From assembly GCF_046297595.1 (NCBI RefSeq), contig NZ_JBKBHT010000001.1, positions 62,001-126,000 of the forward strand: a stretch of 64,000 bases of DNA, read 5' to 3'. This DNA comes from Ferrovibrio sp046297595. GTDB lineage: Bacteria; Pseudomonadota; Alphaproteobacteria; Ferrovibrionales; Ferrovibrionaceae. How positions within the stretch are numbered: position 1 is the first letter of the stretch; every line of letters starts with the position of its first letter. Shown piece by piece: positions 50,473 through 59,363 of this stretch. The translations under genes were made by a program, and so were the position numbers. The notes under the pieces were generated by a model. That model was not told the origin of the DNA, made no database searches, and saw only the letters and a program-made list of their open reading frames with translations.

Positions 50473-51336
50473 ATGACCCGACGCGGCTTTGTCCTGATCG
50501 CCCTGCCGGCCCTGTGGACCGCGCTGCTGGTGGCCGTGCCGCTGCTGATGGTGCTGAAGATCAGTTTCGCCGAACCGCAGATGGCGCAGCCGCCCTATAC
50601 GCCGCTATTTGCCGACGGCGCGCTGAGAATCCACTTCGGCAACTACGCCCTGCTGATGGCGGACGCGCTGTATCTGCGCGCGCTGGGCAACAGCCTGCTC
50701 TATGCCGGCATCGGCACGATCTGTTGCCTCGCGCTAGGCCTCGCCATCGCCCGCGCGGTGGAGCGCGCGGCGCCGCGCTGGCAGCCCTTTCTGCTGGTGC
50801 TGATCATCCTGCCCTTCTGGACCTCCTTCCTGATCCGCGTCTATGCCTGGATCGCGCTGCTGAAACCCGAAGGCCTGATCAATGCCGCACTGATCTGGCT
50901 CGGCCTGATCGACGAGCCGCTGGTGATGATCAACACCGGTTTCGGCGTGGCTTTGGGCATGACCTATTCCTACCTGCCGTTTGCCATCCTGCCGATCTAT
51001 GCCAGCCTGGTGGGCCAGTCGCCGAAACTCACCGAGGCTGCCGTCGATCTCGGCGCCTCGCCGCTGCAGGCCTTCTGGCTGGTCACCCTGCCCCTGGCGC
51101 GGCCCGGCCTGATCGCCGCCGGCCTGATGGTGTTCATCCCCATGGTCGGCGAATTCGTGATCCCCGACCTGCTCGGCGGTTCGGCCACCATCATGCTGGG
51201 CCAGACCCTGTGGAGCGAATTCTTCTCCAACCGCGACTGGACCATGGCCAGCGCGCTGGCCGTTCTGCTCACCCTGCTGCTGCTCGGGCCGGCCTTGTGG
51301 CTGCAGCGGCTGGAACTGGGGGGCCGCACGCGATGA
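50473..51336 (+). CDS. potH: Polyamine ABC transporter permease (PotH/PotB-like)
   Basis: This 287-aa membrane protein has about six membrane segments. The EAA loop that contacts the ATPase is EAAVDLGASPLQAFWLVTLP. The first segment (FVLIALPALWTALLVAVPLL) precedes a periplasmic stretch of about 50 residues typical of PotB/PotH. It overlaps the next permease by four bases (ATGA), so the two are coupled. Both permeases together form the inner-membrane channel. Confidence 0.95.
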   Translation: MTRRGFVLIALPALWTALLVAVPLLMVLKISFAEPQMAQPPYTPLFADGALRIHFGNYALLMADALYLRALGNSLLYAGIGTICCLALGLAIARAVERAAPRWQPFLLVLIILPFWTSFLIRVYAWIALLKPEGLINAALIWLGLIDEPLVMINTGFGVALGMTYSYLPFAILPIYASLVGQSPKLTEAAVDLGASPLQAFWLVTLPLARPGLIAAGLMVFIPMVGEFVIPDLLGGSATIMLGQTLWSEFFSNRDWTMASALAVLLTLLLLGPALWLQRLELGGRTR

Positions 51337-52121
51337 GGCGGTTCAGCGGCATCAACCTCGCGGCTTTGGCCTTCGGGCTGGCCTTCCTCTACCTGCCGAT
51401 CCTGCTGGTGGTGATCTTTTCCTTCAACGCCTCCAAGCTGGTCACGGTCTGGGGCGGCTTTTCGCTGCACTGGTATGGCGTGCTGTTCTCCAATCCAGCC
51501 TATCTGGAAGCCGCGCTGCATTCCCTGCAGATCGCCGTCGCCGCCGCCACGCTGGCAACCCTGCTCGGCACGCTCGGCGCGCTGGCGCTCACCCGGCTTG
51601 GCCGTTTCCCCGGCCGGCAGCTTTTCGGCGGCCTGATGCTGGCGCCGATGGTGCTGCCCGAGGTGATCCTCGGCGTCTCTGCTTTGATGCTGTTCGTCGC
51701 CCTCGACCTGGAACGTGGCCTGCTCACCGTGGCGCTGGCCCATGCCACCTTCGGCACGGCCTTTGCGCTGGTGATCATCCAGTCGAAACTCGTCAGCCTC
51801 GATCCCAACCTGGAAGCCGCCGCGCGCGACCTCGGCGCCGGCCCGGTCTCGGCCTTCCTGCTGGTGACGGTGCCCAGCCTGCTGCCGGCCCTGGTGGCAA
51901 GCTGGCTGCTGGCCTTCACGCTGTCGCTCGACGACGTGGTGATCGCCTCCTTCGTCAACGGCCCCGGTGCGACCACCCTGCCCGTGCGGGTCTACAGCGC
52001 CGTGCGGTTGGGCGTCTCACCCGAGATCAACGCGATCTCGACCATCATGCTGGCGCTGGTCAGCCTCTGCGTCATCGTCGCCAGCCTGCTGCACAAGCGT
52101 ACGCTGGTCGCCAGCCGCTGA
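51333..52121 (+). CDS. potI: Polyamine ABC transporter permease (PotI/PotC-like)
   Basis: This 262-aa second permease has a first membrane segment (NLAALAFGLAFLYLPILLVV), the SFNASKLVTVWGGFSLHWY stretch typical of PotC/PotI, and an EAA loop EAAARDLGAGPVSAFLLVTV. About six segments are seen in all. The ATG at 51333 overlaps the stop of the preceding permease. The same frame stays open far upstream through the potH gene, but that part is not protein-like. It ends the operon, 70 bases before a convergent SDR gene. Confidence 0.94.
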   Translation: MRRFSGINLAALAFGLAFLYLPILLVVIFSFNASKLVTVWGGFSLHWYGVLFSNPAYLEAALHSLQIAVAAATLATLLGTLGALALTRLGRFPGRQLFGGLMLAPMVLPEVILGVSALMLFVALDLERGLLTVALAHATFGTAFALVIIQSKLVSLDPNLEAAARDLGAGPVSAFLLVTVPSLLPALVASWLLAFTLSLDDVVIASFVNGPGATTLPVRVYSAVRLGVSPEINAISTIMLALVSLCVIVASLLHKRTLVASR

Positions 52122-52141
52122 GCACGGGCAGGTACGACGCA

Positions 52142-52171
52142 GGCGCTGGCAGAGCCGTCTCCGCCAGCACC
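52142..52171. terminator. Weak hairpin between convergent pot operon and SDR
   Basis: GGCGCTGGC (52142-52150) pairs with GCCAGCACC (52163-52171) with one imperfect pair and a 12-base loop. It lacks a T run, so if functional it may need factor help. Confidence 0.3.
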
Positions 52172-52191
52172 CGCCCGCCTGTTCGTCCCGG

Positions 52192-52947
52192 TCAGATGAC
52201 CTGGCCACCGGAGACCTCGATCCGCTGGGCATTGATCCAGCGGTTGTCCTCCGACAGCAGGTTGGCGATCATCGGGCCGATGTCATCCGGCAGGCCCACG
52301 CGGCCAAGCGCGGTCATGTCGGCGAAGGCCTTGTTGATTTCCGCATTGTCGCGCACCGCGCCGCCACCGAAGTCGGTCTCGATGGCGCCCGGCGCCACCG
52401 TGTTGACCGCGATGCCGCGCGAGCCCAGCTCCTTGGCCAGATATACGCTCAGCACTTCGATAGCCCCCTTCACTGCCGCATAGGCGGCGTAGCCGGGATA
52501 GGATATCCGGGTCAGGCCCGATGACAGGTTGACGATGCGGCCGCCATCGGCGATCAGCGGCAGCAGCGTCTGCGTCAGGAAGTAGACGCCCTTGAAGTGG
52601 ACGTTAACCAGACCATCGAACTGCGCCTCGGTGGTCTCGCCGATCAGCGCATAGTCGCCATGGCCGGCATTGTTCACCAGATGGTCGAAAGTCTCGCGCC
52701 CCCAGATGTCCCGCAGGGCCGCCCGCAGCCGCTCGGCGAAGGGTGCAAAGGCGGTCATGTCGCCGCTGTCGAGTTGGAAAGCGACCGCCTTGCGACCCAT
52801 GGCCTGAATCTCCGCCACCACGGCCTCCGCATCGGCGCTGCGGCTCTGGTAGGTCAGGATGACGTCGCCGCCCCGGCGGGCGATGCTGAGGGCGGCGTTG
52901 CGGCCGAGGCCGCGGCTGGCGCCAGTAATCAAGGTGATCTTGCTCAT
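52192..52947 (-). CDS. Short-chain dehydrogenase divergent from an AraC regulator
   Basis: This 251-aa SDR has cofactor motif TGASRGLGRNAALSIARRGG, HLVNNAGHGDYALIGET, catalytic SSG and YAAYAAVKGAIEVLSVYLAK, with C-terminal NAQRIEVSGGQVI. The Tyr and Lys are in place, so it should be active. It is divergent from an AraC-family gene across about 140 bases. Such SDR/AraC pairs are common, and the regulator probably controls the SDR in response to a small molecule. The substrate is unknown. Confidence 0.9.
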   Translation of the reverse strand: MSKITLITGASRGLGRNAALSIARRGGDVILTYQSRSADAEAVVAEIQAMGRKAVAFQLDSGDMTAFAPFAERLRAALRDIWGRETFDHLVNNAGHGDYALIGETTEAQFDGLVNVHFKGVYFLTQTLLPLIADGGRIVNLSSGLTRISYPGYAAYAAVKGAIEVLSVYLAKELGSRGIAVNTVAPGAIETDFGGGAVRDNAEINKAFADMTALGRVGLPDDIGPMIANLLSEDNRWINAQRIEVSGGQVI

Positions 52948-53087
52948 GTCGGGCTCCTGGGCTGGGGTGTCGTGACACCCTGAATATCTCCCTGGAAAAC
53001 CGCCCTTTGTTGCCGGATGCTCGGCGTTCCTTGCCTAATCCTCCAAAACCTCGTGCGTCGACGGCAGCGACCCGCTAGGCTGTCGGC

Positions 53088-53978
53088 ATGACCATGCTGC
53101 TGAACACGGCCCGCCGCTATGCCGACGCCCATGCCGATGCGAACGGCATCGCGCAGACGCCGATCCCCGGCCTGTTCCTCGTGCGCGCGACCATGCCCAG
53201 CGACCTGGTTTATGCGATCTCGCGGCCGATGGTCTGTCTCGTCCTACAGGGCAGCAAGCATGTCACCATGGGCATGCAGGGCTTCGCCTTCACCGCCGGC
53301 GATTCTCTGCTGGTCACCGCCGACGTGCCGACCGTGAGCCAGATCACGCGCGCCAGTGCCGGCGCGCCCTATTATTCGCTCGTGCTGGACCTTGACCTGC
53401 CTGTCATCGCCGAGCTGGCGGTGGAGATGAAAGCGGCGCATGTGGCCGACCCTGCCCCCGTGCGGGTCGATCCCACCGATACCGAAGTCGCCGACGCTGC
53501 GTTGCGGTTGATGCGTCTGCTGGACCGCCCGTCATCCGTGCCGGTGCTGCAGGCGCAGCTGCTGCGCGAAATGCATTACTGGCTGTTGACCGGGCGGCAC
53601 GGATCGGCGATCCGGCGTCTGGGCTGGCCGGACGGCCATGTCCAGCGCGTGGCGCGGGCGGTGGCCGTGCTGAGGGCCGAGTTCGCCCAGCGCGTGCCGG
53701 TCGAACGTCTGGCGGCCGTGGCCGGGATGAGCCCGTCATCCTTCCACCAGCACTTCCGCGCCGTCACTTCGCTGTCGCCGCTGCAGTTCCAGAAGCAGCT
53801 GCGCATGATCGAGGCCCGTCGGCTGATGCTGTCGGAGGGTTTGAGCGCGAGCAACGCCGCCTTCGCTGTCGGCTATGAGAGCGTATCGCAGTTCACCCGC
53901 GAATATGGCCGGCTGTTCGGCCTGCCGCCCGTGCGGGACATAGAAGCCGCAAAGGCGAGGCTACGCTCGGTCGCCTAG
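53088..53978 (+). CDS. AraC-family transcriptional regulator
   Basis: This 296-aa regulator has an N-terminal AraC_N-type ligand domain (about 20-180, SRPMVCLVLQGSKHVTMGMQ, FTAGDSLLVTADVPT) and a C-terminal double helix-turn-helix. The latter has ERLAAVAGMSPSSFHQHFRA and the second recognition region SNAAFAVGYESVSQFTREYG. The match to the AraC_N plus HTH_18 architecture is good. It is divergent from the SDR at 52192 and is the obvious candidate to control it. The N-terminal domain may bind an alcohol, aldehyde or small aromatic, as in relatives. Confidence 0.9.
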   Translation: MTMLLNTARRYADAHADANGIAQTPIPGLFLVRATMPSDLVYAISRPMVCLVLQGSKHVTMGMQGFAFTAGDSLLVTADVPTVSQITRASAGAPYYSLVLDLDLPVIAELAVEMKAAHVADPAPVRVDPTDTEVADAALRLMRLLDRPSSVPVLQAQLLREMHYWLLTGRHGSAIRRLGWPDGHVQRVARAVAVLRAEFAQRVPVERLAAVAGMSPSSFHQHFRAVTSLSPLQFQKQLRMIEARRLMLSEGLSASNAAFAVGYESVSQFTREYGRLFGLPPVRDIEAAKARLRSVA

Positions 53979-53989
53979 AGCGAGAAACC

Positions 53990-55018
53990 CTAAAGCGCGG
54001 CGTCGAAACGCCGCCAGAATTCCGTTTCGTCGGCAGGCAGGCCAAACCGCATCCAGTGCGGCTGGTGCTTGAAGATGCGCACATGCACGCCCTGTTGCCT
54101 CAGCGCCGCCGCCAGCTTCGCCGCGTCGGGTATCTCGGCCAGGCGATACAGGCTGGTACCGCCCAGCACAGGGATGCCGCGCGCACGCAGGCCAAGATCG
54201 AAGCGTTCGGCGCGGGCGCGCAACTCATTCCGCATGGCGGCCTGCCAGGCTGCGTCGTTCAGCGCCGCAGCGCCAATCGTCAGCGCCGGGCCACTCACCG
54301 CCCATGGCCCCAGCGATGCACGCAGTGCCTCTGCCATCGCCGGCTGTGCCAGCACAAAACCCAGCCGCAGGCCGGCCAGGCCAAAGAACTTGCCGAACGA
54401 GCGCAGGACGATCAGCCCCTCGGTGCCAGCTTCCTTGGCAAGGCTTGCTTCCGGCGTCACGTCGGCAAAGGCCTCATCGATCACCAGCACGCCGCCCTTC
54501 GCCGCCAGCGCCTGCCGCCAGTGCCGCAGTATCTCGGGCTCAACCACGCGGCCATCGGGATTGTTGGGATTCACCACGACCAAGATGTCGGTATCCGCCA
54601 GATTGCCGGGCAGTCCCTCAAGCTCGGTCACGCTATGCCCCAGCAGACCCCAGGCATAGGCATGTTCGGCATAGGTGGGGCCGAGGATCGTCACCCGCGC
54701 CGGTTTGAACAGGCGCGGCAATACCTGGATCGCCGCCTGCGTGCCGGGCAGTGCGACGATGCCGGCCTCGACCGTGCAGCCATAGGCCTTGCGCGCCGCC
54801 GCCAGCAGATCGTCCAAGGCGGCAGCGGACGGCAGTCGCGTCCAGTCGTCGGCCAATAGCGGCGGCAGCGGATAGGCAAACGGATTGATGCCCGTGCTGA
54901 GGTCCAGCCAGTCGCCGGCATAGGCACCCGGCATGGTTTTCAACGCACTGAGATCGCCGCCATGAACCGGCGGCATATCTCCGGGGGCAGGTTGACGGGA
55001 TGGCAAAGCCTCGCCCAT
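53990..55018 (-). CDS. cobC: Threonine-phosphate decarboxylase, cobalamin side-chain enzyme
   Basis: This PLP aminotransferase-fold enzyme (342 aa from ATG 55018; ATG 55036 is possible) is expected to make aminopropanol phosphate from threonine phosphate for the cobalamin nucleotide loop. It shows HGGDLSALKTMPGAYAG and WLDLSTGINPFAYPLPPLL near the N-terminus and ALPGTQAAIQVLPRLFKPA. The PLP lysine is in VLRSFGKFFGLAGLRLGFVL, and NPNNPDGRVV and VLVIDEAFADVTPE are also present. It is divergent from cobD, whose start lies within about 35 bases, so promoters are squeezed. Its C-terminal part FKHQPHWMRFGLPADET is typical of CobC. Confidence 0.92.
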   Translation of the reverse strand: MGEALPSRQPAPGDMPPVHGGDLSALKTMPGAYAGDWLDLSTGINPFAYPLPPLLADDWTRLPSAAALDDLLAAARKAYGCTVEAGIVALPGTQAAIQVLPRLFKPARVTILGPTYAEHAYAWGLLGHSVTELEGLPGNLADTDILVVVNPNNPDGRVVEPEILRHWRQALAAKGGVLVIDEAFADVTPEASLAKEAGTEGLIVLRSFGKFFGLAGLRLGFVLAQPAMAEALRASLGPWAVSGPALTIGAAALNDAAWQAAMRNELRARAERFDLGLRARGIPVLGGTSLYRLAEIPDAAKLAAALRQQGVHVRIFKHQPHWMRFGLPADETEFWRRFDAAL

Positions 55019-55052
55019 GGTGGTGTTCTCTTTCATCGGCGGCGATCTTACG

Positions 55053-56027
55053 GTGTACTCGGCAACGATCAACCTCTGGCTCCTCGTCATCGCGCTCGGG
55101 CTCGATGCCGCTTTCGGCTGGCCGGATGCGCTCTATCGCGCCATCCGCCATCCGGTAGTGTGGATCGGCGCACTGATCGGCCTGCTCGACCGCAGCCTCA
55201 ACCGCCCGGCCTGGCGTGTCTGGCAGCGGCAGATGGCCGGTATCATTGCCCTGCTGATCCTGCTGGGCATCTGCATTGGCACGGCCGCCGTGATCAGCGC
55301 ATTCCTGCGCGCCCTGCCCTGGGGCTGGCTGATCGAAGGCCTGCTGGCCGCCAGCCTGATCGCCCAACGCAGTCTGTACGACCATGTCGCCGCCGTGGCG
55401 CGTGGACTGGAACTGGATGGCCTGGCCGGCGGCCGCAGGGCCGTGGCGATGATCGTCGGCCGCGATCCTGAAAGCCTGGATGAAGCCGGCGTCAGCCGCG
55501 CCGCCATCGAAAGTCTGGCCGAGAATTTTTCCGACGGCGTGGTGGCGCCGGCCGTCTGGCTGGCCCTGCTCGGCCTGCCCGGCATCGTGCTCTACAAGGC
55601 CGCCAACACGGCCGACAGCATGATCGGCCACAGGAACGACAAATACCGCGCCTTCGGCTGGGCGGCGGCGCGGTTCGACGACCTGCTCAACCTGCCGGCC
55701 TCGCGGCTTTCCGCCCTGCTGCTGATCCTGGCCGCGCTGCTTACGCCCAAGGCTTCGCCCGCCGACGCCTTCGCCGCCGTTGAGCGCGACGCCGGCCAGC
55801 ACAAATCCCCCAATGCCGGCTGGCCTGAGGCCGCCATGGCCGGCGCGCTTGACCTGAAGCTGGCCGGGCCGCGCCGCTATGGCGAGCGCTGGGTCGAGGA
55901 TCACTGGATGGGGCATGGCAGCGAAAACGCCAATGCGGCCGACATCCGCCGCGCATTACGGCTGTTTGTCGTCGCCTGCCTGTTGCTGTTCGCTGCGGCC
56001 GTGCTGGCGGCTATCGCGCTGCGCTGA
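55053..56027 (+). CDS. cobD: Adenosylcobinamide-phosphate synthase CobD/CbiB
   Basis: This integral membrane enzyme joins adenosylcobyric acid and aminopropanol (phosphate). The protein (324 aa from GTG 55053) shows LGLDAAFGWPDALYRAIRHP at the N-terminus, LYDHVAAVARGLELDG, RDPESLDEAGVSRAAIESLA, ENFSDGVVAPAVWLALLGLP, ANTADSMIGHRNDKYRAFGW, and LPASRLSALLLILAALLT. About four to six membrane segments are seen. An ATG at 55017 is in frame, but it would overlap the cobC start, so the GTG is preferred. The gene ends 17 bases inside the convergent cobQ gene. Confidence 0.92.
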   Translation: MYSATINLWLLVIALGLDAAFGWPDALYRAIRHPVVWIGALIGLLDRSLNRPAWRVWQRQMAGIIALLILLGICIGTAAVISAFLRALPWGWLIEGLLAASLIAQRSLYDHVAAVARGLELDGLAGGRRAVAMIVGRDPESLDEAGVSRAAIESLAENFSDGVVAPAVWLALLGLPGIVLYKAANTADSMIGHRNDKYRAFGWAAARFDDLLNLPASRLSALLLILAALLTPKASPADAFAAVERDAGQHKSPNAGWPEAAMAGALDLKLAGPRRYGERWVEDHWMGHGSENANAADIRRALRLFVVACLLLFAAAVLAAIALR

Positions 56028-57468
56028 TCAGCGCATCGACATCCAGATGTAGCTCGATGGCGGCGGCCAGGGCATCCAGCGCGCTGTCCACGCCGGCCTC
56101 GTAATTGCCCGGCGCCACGTCGCGCCCGCCCAGCAGCGTCAGATAGGCTGCGCGAAAGGCATCGGATGCAAACAGGCCATGCAGGTAACACCCGGCCACG
56201 CTGCCATCGGCCGAGACGGCACCGTCATGTCGGTTGTCCAGCCGCAGCAGGGGCCGTTCCGCATCGGGGCCGGTGGTGCGGCCCACATGCATCTCGTAAC
56301 CGCGCACGGCCTCGCCGGTGAAACGCTCGAAGCCTTCCGCCTCGTGCAGCGCCTTATTGCCGGTCAGCTCGGTCTCGACATCCAGCAGGCCAAGCCCTTC
56401 TACGGTTTCCGGCTTCCCTTCGATGCCTTGCGGATCGCTCACCGCACGCCCTAGCATCTGGTAACCGCCGCAGATACCGAGTACACGTCCGCCGCGCCGC
56501 AGATGGCCGGCCATATCCACGTCCCAGCCCTGCTGGCGCAGGAATTTCAGGTCGGCGATGGTGGCCTTGGAACCCGGCAGGATCACCAGCGCGGCATCGG
56601 CCGGCAGCGGTTGGCCGGCCGGCACAAAAACCAGCTTCACCCCGGACTGCTGCCGCAGCGGGTCGAAATCGTCGAAATTGGCGATATGGGCCAGACGCGG
56701 TACGGCGATGACGATGCCGCCATCCGTGGCCGTGGCACCGTCCAGCGCCACGCTGTCCTCGGCCGGAAGGCGCGCCACCTCGGACAGATGCGGCAGCACG
56801 CCAAAACTGCGCCAGCCGGTGCGCTGGCTGATGATCCGCAGGCCATCGTCGAACAGGCTGACATCGCCGCGAAACTTGTTGATCAGGAAGCCGACAATCT
56901 GCGCCGCCTCGTCCGGCTCCAGCAAAGCCGCCGTGCCGACCAGCGAGGCGATCACGCCGCCCCGGTCGATATCGCCCACCAACACGACCGGAACACCGGC
57001 ACGGGTGGCGAAACCCATATTGGCGATGTCGTTGGCGCGCAGGTTCACCTCGGCCGGCGAACCGGCGCCTTCCACCACCACGAAATCGGCATCCTGCTTC
57101 AACCTGTCGAAGCTCTCGGCAACGAAGGGCCACAGCTCGGCCTTCTTCGCCAGATAGCCGCGCGCATCGGTGCTGCCATGGATGCGGCCCTGCACCACGA
57201 TCTGGCTGGTGCGGTCGCCCTGCGGTTTCAGCAGCACGGGATTCATGTGCACGCTGGGCGCCACGCCGGCGGCACGCGCCTGCAGGGCCTGGGCACGGCC
57301 GATCTCGCCGCCATCGGCGGTGACGGCGGCATTGTTCGACATGTTCTGCGGCTTGAACGGCCGCACGCTGTGGCCGCGCCTCACCAGCGCCCGGATCACG
57401 CCGGCGCAGAGCACCGACTTGCCGACATCCGAGCCGGTGCCCTGGAACATCAGGCAGCGCGCGGTCAT
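56011..57468 (-). CDS. cobQ: Cobyric acid synthase
   Basis: This glutamine-dependent amidotransferase amidates four carboxylates of adenosylcobyrinate a,c-diamide. The 485-aa protein has an N-terminal dethiobiotin-synthetase-like ATPase half with FQGTGSDVGKSVLCAGVIRA, the SVRPFKPQNMSNNAAVT loop, and DFVVVEGAGSPAEVNLR. The C-terminal class I glutaminase half has catalytic Cys in VLGICGGYQMLGRAV and His near CYLHGLFASDAF. It is upstream of nothing else on this strand except cobP, which lies 12 bases before it, so cobP-cobQ form an operon. Confidence 0.95.
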   Translation of the reverse strand: MTARCLMFQGTGSDVGKSVLCAGVIRALVRRGHSVRPFKPQNMSNNAAVTADGGEIGRAQALQARAAGVAPSVHMNPVLLKPQGDRTSQIVVQGRIHGSTDARGYLAKKAELWPFVAESFDRLKQDADFVVVEGAGSPAEVNLRANDIANMGFATRAGVPVVLVGDIDRGGVIASLVGTAALLEPDEAAQIVGFLINKFRGDVSLFDDGLRIISQRTGWRSFGVLPHLSEVARLPAEDSVALDGATATDGGIVIAVPRLAHIANFDDFDPLRQQSGVKLVFVPAGQPLPADAALVILPGSKATIADLKFLRQQGWDVDMAGHLRRGGRVLGICGGYQMLGRAVSDPQGIEGKPETVEGLGLLDVETELTGNKALHEAEGFERFTGEAVRGYEMHVGRTTGPDAERPLLRLDNRHDGAVSADGSVAGCYLHGLFASDAFRAAYLTLLGGRDVAPGNYEAGVDSALDALAAAIELHLDVDALISAAR

Positions 57469-57480
57469 TTCAGAAACCCG

Positions 57481-58008
57481 TCACTTCAGCACCAGCGGCA
57501 GGCCCGCCGCCATGAACACGGCATGGTCGGCCCGCGCCGCGACGGCCTGGTTCAGGCGGCCCTGATGGTCGCGGAAGTCACGGGCGAGTTTGTTGTCCGG
57601 CACGATACCCAGCCCGACCTCGTTGGAGACCAGCAGCACGGGGAACCGCACGGCATCGAGCGCGGTCAGCAGGCCGGCGGTTTCCGCCGCGATGTCGCGG
57701 TTGGCATGCATAAGGTTGGACAGCCACAACGTCAGGCAATCGACCAGCACCGCGCCGGTATCGGCCGGAAGGGCCCGCAGCACCTCGGCGATGGCAATCG
57801 GCGCCTCGATATCGTGCCAGCGGTCGCCGCGCCGAGCCTTGTGTTCGGCGATGCGGGTGCGCATCTCGTCGTCCCAGGCTTCCGCCGTGGCGATATAGAC
57901 CAGCTTGCCGTTGCGCTTCTGCGCCAGGTCTTCGGCCAGGCGCGACTTGCCCGACCGCGCGCCGCCGAGGATCAGGGTGATCTTCGCATCGGCACGCGCA
58001 GACGACAT
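57481..58008 (-). CDS. cobP: Adenosylcobinamide kinase/guanylyltransferase
   Basis: This bifunctional enzyme (CobU/CobP) phosphorylates adenosylcobinamide and attaches GMP. The 175-aa protein has the P-loop TLILGGARSGKSRLAEDLA, a YIATAEAWDDEMRTRIAEH stretch carrying the family motif, the guanylylation-site region GDRWHDIEAPIAIAEVL, and VDCLTLWLSNLMHA. VSNEVGLGIVPDNKLARDFR follows, the conserved C-terminal block. Its ATG shares one base with the stop of glutathione reductase at 58008, so it may be read with gor or from its own nearby signal. Confidence 0.95.
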   Translation of the reverse strand: MSSARADAKITLILGGARSGKSRLAEDLAQKRNGKLVYIATAEAWDDEMRTRIAEHKARRGDRWHDIEAPIAIAEVLRALPADTGAVLVDCLTLWLSNLMHANRDIAAETAGLLTALDAVRFPVLLVSNEVGLGIVPDNKLARDFRDHQGRLNQAVAARADHAVFMAAGLPLVLK

Positions 58009-59363
58009 TATGCCTTCACCTTCTCGCGCAGGGTGACGAATTCCTCAGCTGCCGTCGGATGGATGCCCACGGTGGCATCGAAATCGGTCTTGGTGGCCTT
58101 GGCCTTGATGGCGATGGCGATGCCCTGGATGATCTCGCCGGCCTCCGGCCCCACCATGTGGGCGCCGACCACGCGATCAGACTTCGCATCCACCACCAGC
58201 TTCATCAGGATGCGTTCCTCGCGACCCGAGACGGTGGCGCGCATCGGTCGGAAGGTGGTGCGATAGACATCCACCTCGCCATAGGTCTTGCGCGCATCCT
58301 CCTCGCTCAGGCCCACGGTGCCGACGCTGGGCTGGCTGAACACGGCGGCCGGCACGTCGTTATGGTCGGCCTTGCGCGGTTTGTTGCCGAACACGGTATC
58401 GGCGAAGGCATGGCCCTCGCGGATCGCCACCGGTGTCAGGTTGATGCGGTTGGTCACATCGCCCACGGCGTAGATGTTTTCCACGCTGGAGCGCGAATAG
58501 GCATCCACCACCACCGCGCCATCGGCATCGGTCTTCACACCCACGGCGTCCAGGCCCAAGCCATCGGTGTTGGGCTTGCGGCCGGTGGCGGCCATCACGG
58601 CATCGACTTCCATCGTGCTGCCATCGGTGAGGTGCGCCAGCAGGCCGCCGGCCACCTTCTCGATCTTGGTGACGTCGGTTTTCAGTTTCAGGTCGATGCC
58701 GCTTTTAACCAACTCGCCGGCCAGGTGGTTGCGGATATCGTGATCGAAGCCGCGCAGGATCTGCTCGCCGCGATAAAGCTGCGTCACCTTCGCGCCGAAG
58801 CCATTGAAGATGCCGGCGAACTCGCAGGCGATGTAACCACCGCCGATCACGATGATCCGCTTCGGCATCTCCTTCAGATGAAACGCCTCGTTGGAGGTGA
58901 TCATCAGCTCGGCGCCGGGGATGGCCGGCTTCACCGGATGGCCGCCCGTGGCGATCAGGATCGTGCCGGCCGTGACGGGCTTGTCGTTGATCAGAACGGT
59001 ATGGGCGTCTTTCAGTGTGGCGCGGCCGTCGAAGGTCTTGGCGCCGGCATTCTCGAACAGGCCGCGGTAGATTTTCTCCAGCCGGCCGATTTCCTTGTCC
59101 TTGGCGGCGATCATCGCCGGCCAGTCGAAGCGGCTTTCGCCCACACTCCAGCCGAAGCCGGCCGCGTCCTCGAAGGCATGGGAGAATTCCGAGCCGTAGA
59201 CCAGCAGTTTCTTGGGCACGCAGCCGCGGATCACGCAGGTGCCGCCATAGCGGTATTCCTCGGCCACCGCGACACGGGCGCCATGGCCGGCCGCGATCCG
59301 CCCGGCGCGCACGCCGCCGGAGCCGCCGCCGATCACAAAGAGGTCGAAATCATACTGGCTCAT
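58008..59363 (-). CDS. gor: Glutathione-disulfide reductase
   Basis: This NADPH-dependent flavoenzyme maintains reduced glutathione. From the ATG at 59363 (the open frame runs to 59411) it has 451 residues: FAD loop FVIGGGSGGVRAGRIAAGHG, redox disulfide GGTCVIRGCVPKKLLVYGS, NADPH loop IVIGGGYIACEFAGIFNGFG with the following YRGEQILRGFD, and the C-terminal catalytic GIHPTAAEEFVTLRE. The N-terminus overlaps the last 14 bases of the upstream phosphatase gene, which supports coupling. It is the expected enzyme of a glutathione-using proteobacterium. Confidence 0.94.
   Translation of the reverse strand: MSQYDFDLFVIGGGSGGVRAGRIAAGHGARVAVAEEYRYGGTCVIRGCVPKKLLVYGSEFSHAFEDAAGFGWSVGESRFDWPAMIAAKDKEIGRLEKIYRGLFENAGAKTFDGRATLKDAHTVLINDKPVTAGTILIATGGHPVKPAIPGAELMITSNEAFHLKEMPKRIIVIGGGYIACEFAGIFNGFGAKVTQLYRGEQILRGFDHDIRNHLAGELVKSGIDLKLKTDVTKIEKVAGGLLAHLTDGSTMEVDAVMAATGRKPNTDGLGLDAVGVKTDADGAVVVDAYSRSSVENIYAVGDVTNRINLTPVAIREGHAFADTVFGNKPRKADHNDVPAAVFSQPSVGTVGLSEEDARKTYGEVDVYRTTFRPMRATVSGREERILMKLVVDAKSDRVVGAHMVGPEAGEIIQGIAIAIKAKATKTDFDATVGIHPTAAEEFVTLREKVKA

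Noticed and set aside
50514..51332. Long extension of the second permease frame upstream through the first permease gene
   Set aside because: The residues are Arg/Gly-rich shadow sequence; the real start is the ATG at 51333 overlapping the preceding stop.
53990..58008. Cobalamin riboswitch in front of the cob genes
   Set aside because: Genes are packed end to end with no leader long enough, and no B12-box-like sequence was seen.
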